NCBI RefSeq assembly: GCF_949628215.1
Contig: NC_134286.1
Location: 1,240,001 to 1,304,000, forward strand
From: Phalacrocorax aristotelis
Taxonomy: Eukaryota; Chordata; Aves; Suliformes; Phalacrocoracidae
Length of the DNA: 64,000 nucleotides
Reading direction: 5' to 3'
In this document: positions 60,541 to 64,000 of the stretch, one piece after another
How positions within the stretch are numbered: position 1 is the stretch's first letter
Layout of the letters: each line of letters begins with the position of its first letter
The notes under the pieces: generated by a model
Database searches by the model: none
What the model was told of the DNA's origin: nothing
Seen by the model: only the letters and a program-made list of their open reading frames with translations
Position numbers and translations under genes: made by a program

Positions 60541-63500
60541 ATTGTGCTTGGATCTTGCTGCAGTCTAGCCCATCAGGGCATGGGAATTGGGTGAAGCGTG
60601 GTAACATGAACATCGTCTCCAAATACCAGTCCTCAAGCAATGCTCACCTTGCTTTGCTTTACAGAACTACGTTTTAGGAACCAGGCCTAAATTGTGTTTC
60701 AGGAGCAATATTAATTGCAATGTCTAATCTGAGGGGGTTGCAAACTGAGGACTGGAAGAGCAGACTGGCAGGAGTTCCTGAGGCTGCTGCCTCAGGAAGG
60801 GAAGGGCATGCCAGTTCTTACAGCAATGGGGTGAGAGTAAGACTTAGGATTCTGCTCTTGACATGGATGTCATCCAGCCACACCATTGCCTTCCCCAATA
60901 CTGCAGGCTCCCAGCTCTAAAATGTGAAAATTCGCTTACTTCACAGGATGGTGGTGAGAAACAGCCACACTTCGCTCATTTGCTAAATTCTCTGCCGAGA
61001 AGTGCCATAAAGGCACAGATAAGTATCATTCATTTCATGCCGGTATCCCATGCTAGTGAGACTTCTGTAGAAGAAAACTGATTTAATCCCAGCAACATGT
61101 CACTAACTTAGTGTACCCTCCTCTCCAATCAGTTTGCCCGAGGGCCAAAATGCAACAACAGAGAGTTTCAGTTCCTGTTTTTTGTGGAGTTTGAGAATAG
61201 CTCTCCTCTCAGGAGCCTGAATTGTCCCTAATACCAAAATAACAGTTCACCATTTGATAAGATGCTTGCTTTAATTAAGTTTTTTAATGCAGTAACGTTT
61301 AGTAGCCAGTATAAGCAAAAACCTTTGAAACTGGCCTCTAATCAGCCCAAACAAGGGAGAGAAACTACAGCATAAGAATAAGAACTGGCTGGGAAATGTC
61401 CCCCTCAACACACACAGAGTGGATTCGTAGTTTTGAAGATAACTGGAAAGTTTCAGCTTTCCACCCCAACATGAAAATTCTCCACCCAAAGATTTTGGAT
61501 CAGAAGAAGTAGCTTAAGCTTCCCAAGAAAAGCATCGAAGACGTTAAGGAACGTAAGTGTTTTCCACAAGTGGGGAGGGGAATACTGTTCTTCAGTCAGT
61601 TTTAAAGTTTTAAAGGCAAGCGTCCAAGCATTCAAACACACCGCTGAGATAGCTGCATTGGAGAGAAGCTCATGGGCAATGCCTAAAGGATTAAAAGAGG
61701 AAAAAAAAAAACCTTTTTATTTCTTGGGGGGAAATCCAGTTTCTAAAATCATGTGTCTACTTCCTTCTGTTCACTTTGTACCTGGTACAGCCCCAGAGAG
61801 GAATATTTCATTCCACCTCACTCCTATTTGCCAAGTGCAGGCTGGGCATTACTAGGCCCATGGCAGGTCACACGCAGTGTCCTCCCATGGAAGGATCAGA
61901 GGCAACTTGGAGTCATATTTGCAGGGCATCACTGACCAAAGTCTCCTCGCTCATTTGCTGAACTTGGGTGACACTTCCTAGCTCGATATACGATGGGCTT
62001 GGCAACCAGCAATCACAGCTCTGCAGCACCATCACACCAGACCCTGCTTGTCCCACAAATGTTTTTTTTTTCTGCTGCAGGATTTGCCCCTCAGGTTTTG
62101 TTCCGGCCAACAGCTCTGTGAGTGCAGGGAGGGTGGGATGAACCACTCATTATCACTAGAATTTTAATCCAGAGTGAGTGCTGCCCCAAGTCCAGCATCA
62201 GCGAGGGCTGCCACCTGCCAAGAGGCACCCATGGCACATCCCTTCAAGCAGCAGGGCAGGAGCATGATGCCGAAGCAGGGGTGCCATGTGGCAGGCATGG
62301 GCGCTCAGACTGGCCAGCCATGCCCAGGATCACTGGGACTTCTCCATAATTCCACCCCTTGACCCCAGTTAATGTAAAAATTCCTCATTTAAAATTATTG
62401 ATAGAATATCCTTCGAAGGCTTCCCTCCCCACCCTTGCTTGTACCACAGAGGAGCTGGCAGTAAGGCGAGTGGTTTGTTTTAGCTGAACGCAGCCCTGGC
62501 TATTGTCTCTGCTCTGCGGCTCCTCACCCTCAGGTCAGCTTTTCCAGGTGGCTCAGTCTCTTCTGCAAGCTGCCCTGGATACTTCAGCCTTCAAACCCAA
62601 ATTCTTGGGCTGCAGCTCACCCCTGTGCGGCCTCTGCAGCTGACTCTGCCCAGTCCTGTCTTCGCTTTCCAGGCACTAGAGATGCAGTAGGCAGCCCAGT
62701 TCTGTGTCTCAGTCATTTCCATAGAAGGAAAATAAAGCTTGCCACAAGAGGCACAAGGAAAGAGGCCACGGCACATCTAAACAAACCACAAAGCATCTTA
62801 TCTCCCCAGCAAACCTTGAGCTGAGAGATACGCTAGATACGTGCGCAGCAGTTCCCACAGCAAGGACGTCTGTGTGTTTGCCTGGCACCGAGCTCTCTCC
62901 TTGCCCAGAACTCAGAGCACAGCGAGTGACCCCAAATAAGCAAAAATAACCTTGTTTTGAAAAAAAAAAAAAACCAACTCAAAATGTTGCTTTGGAGGTC
63001 AGCACACTATGAGCAGGACAGGGACAGTTGAAGTGAACTTTTAGCTCTGTTTCACAGAAATTGGGCAGAAGGCAGGTTTCCACCGGTGTGCACACACGCA
63101 TGTACCCCCAGCCCACCCCCTGGCTCGCCAGCAGGTTACACAGCTGTCAGTGCAGTGGCTGTGCCTACGTGTCTAGCCATATGTTAGCACCTGCTGGGAA
63201 GGAAGTGGTCTTCTACCATGAAATAGATCTCCCAATTTCTTCTGTACCACACAAAGGACAACCTGTGCCCCCCACCCCCAATCTAGGGGCTCTCATGCAA
63301 GTGTCCAGAACAGCTACGAGGTGCCGTTAACTCCGCCTCATCCCTGCTTTCAGCACAAGAAGTGATCAGCACTAAGCTGATCCAACAAGAAGTTACACGA
63401 CACACTGCAGCCCTCCACAGCCAGAAGCACACTCTGACTTCTCAGATACCAGACTCAGCTCCTCCGACCACCGTCAGAGCTTAAGTCCTTCCACAGGCCA

Positions 63501-64000
63501 GTTAAGCGAATACGTAGGCATAGGCAGCACCAGGCAGGCTTGCATTGGCTCCTTTGGGCAGATGACACTTTGTGCCAACAGCTCTGACCAGAAGAGCTCT
63601 TCTGTAAACTTTGTGACTTCCAGGAGACCCTAGACAGAAGGTTTAAAATTATCGTATTAGCCTGCTGCCTCTCTGAAAGCAGACGAAAATCATTGTGAAA
63701 TCCTGTAGTTATTCACAGATGCATTAATACAGTTTTAGTGATGCTGCAGTTCTGGGGTTGTGAGAGTAACTCCACTACCATTTGAATCAAGATTTGACAC
63801 ATTTGATAAATTAAGGAAGGAAGAAGTTCCTCTGCAAAGGAGCAGAGGAATCAGAAGGAGCAGGAAGAATCAGGAAAGGCAGCCTGTCCTGCAGCAGCAC
63901 AGCCACAAGAGTAGGAGAGGGAAGAGAGAGAAATTACACACAAGTCAGAAACCACCTGACCCGTATCCATGAGCAAGCTGCAACATATGCAGAAAGATTA
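60541..64000. other. Region upstream of the ferredoxin start, no gene recognised
   Basis: I see no phased exon, RNA gene or clear repeat. If the acceptor at 60,421 is used, a non-coding first exon and the promoter should lie here or beyond the window. No CpG island is present. An A12 run lies at 62,960-62,972. Confidence 0.55.

Noticed and set aside
1-64000. CRISPR arrays, operons, insertion sequences, rRNA and tRNA genes
   Set aside because: No spaced direct repeats, no ribosomal sequence and no cloverleaf with A/B boxes were seen; the DNA is clearly vertebrate.

Overview
The window looks like bird nuclear DNA. It holds two intron-split vertebrate genes in tail-to-tail orientation, several CR1 LINE fragments (including 3' ends that finish in the usual run of imperfect ATTCTATG units), one strong promoter CpG island, and long non-coding stretches with no sign of bacterial-type gene packing. 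I inferred the exon models by joining translated blocks through matching splice phases. Every junction agrees in phase.

Layout: 1-9.8 kb is upstream DNA with one old CR1 tail and no gene I can recognise. A CpG island at about 9.84-10.62 kb, with a CCAAT box, a GC-box array and a (GCC)8 run, carries the likely non-coding first exon of an ARHGAP20-family RhoGAP gene on the + strand. After an 18-kb first intron, fourteen coding exons run from 28.5 to 45.8 kb (1,117 codons plus stop). They encode a PH domain, a Ras/Rap-associating domain, a RhoGAP domain and a long Ser-rich tail. A 2-kb 3' UTR ends at a good poly(A) signal near 47.88 kb. The intergenic region (47.9-53.1 kb) holds an orphan CpG-rich patch, a CR1 tail and a degraded repeat. 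An FDX1-type mitochondrial [2Fe-2S] ferredoxin lies on the - strand, with its four coding exons spread over 60.35-53.79 kb (184 codons plus stop). The last 3.6 kb shows no gene.

ARHGAP20 and FDX1 are convergent neighbours on human 11q22, so the pair and its orientation are an ancient linkage. Both proteins nevertheless look more diverged from the mammalian sequences than I would expect of simple bird orthologues. The ferredoxin has an unusual presequence, lacks a CpG-island promoter and has a different C-terminus. The RhoGAP has lost a conserved active-site-proximal lysine, has one annexin-like repeat instead of two, and ends in a PDZ-ligand-like ETFV. My leading hypothesis is a second, ancient copy of the ARHGAP20-FDX1 block (an 'ARHGAP20-like / adrenodoxin-like' pair). 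A database search is needed to decide.

Functionally the two genes are unrelated: one is a Rap-regulated switch on Rho at membranes, the other an electron carrier in the mitochondrial matrix. They share a neighbourhood, not a pathway.
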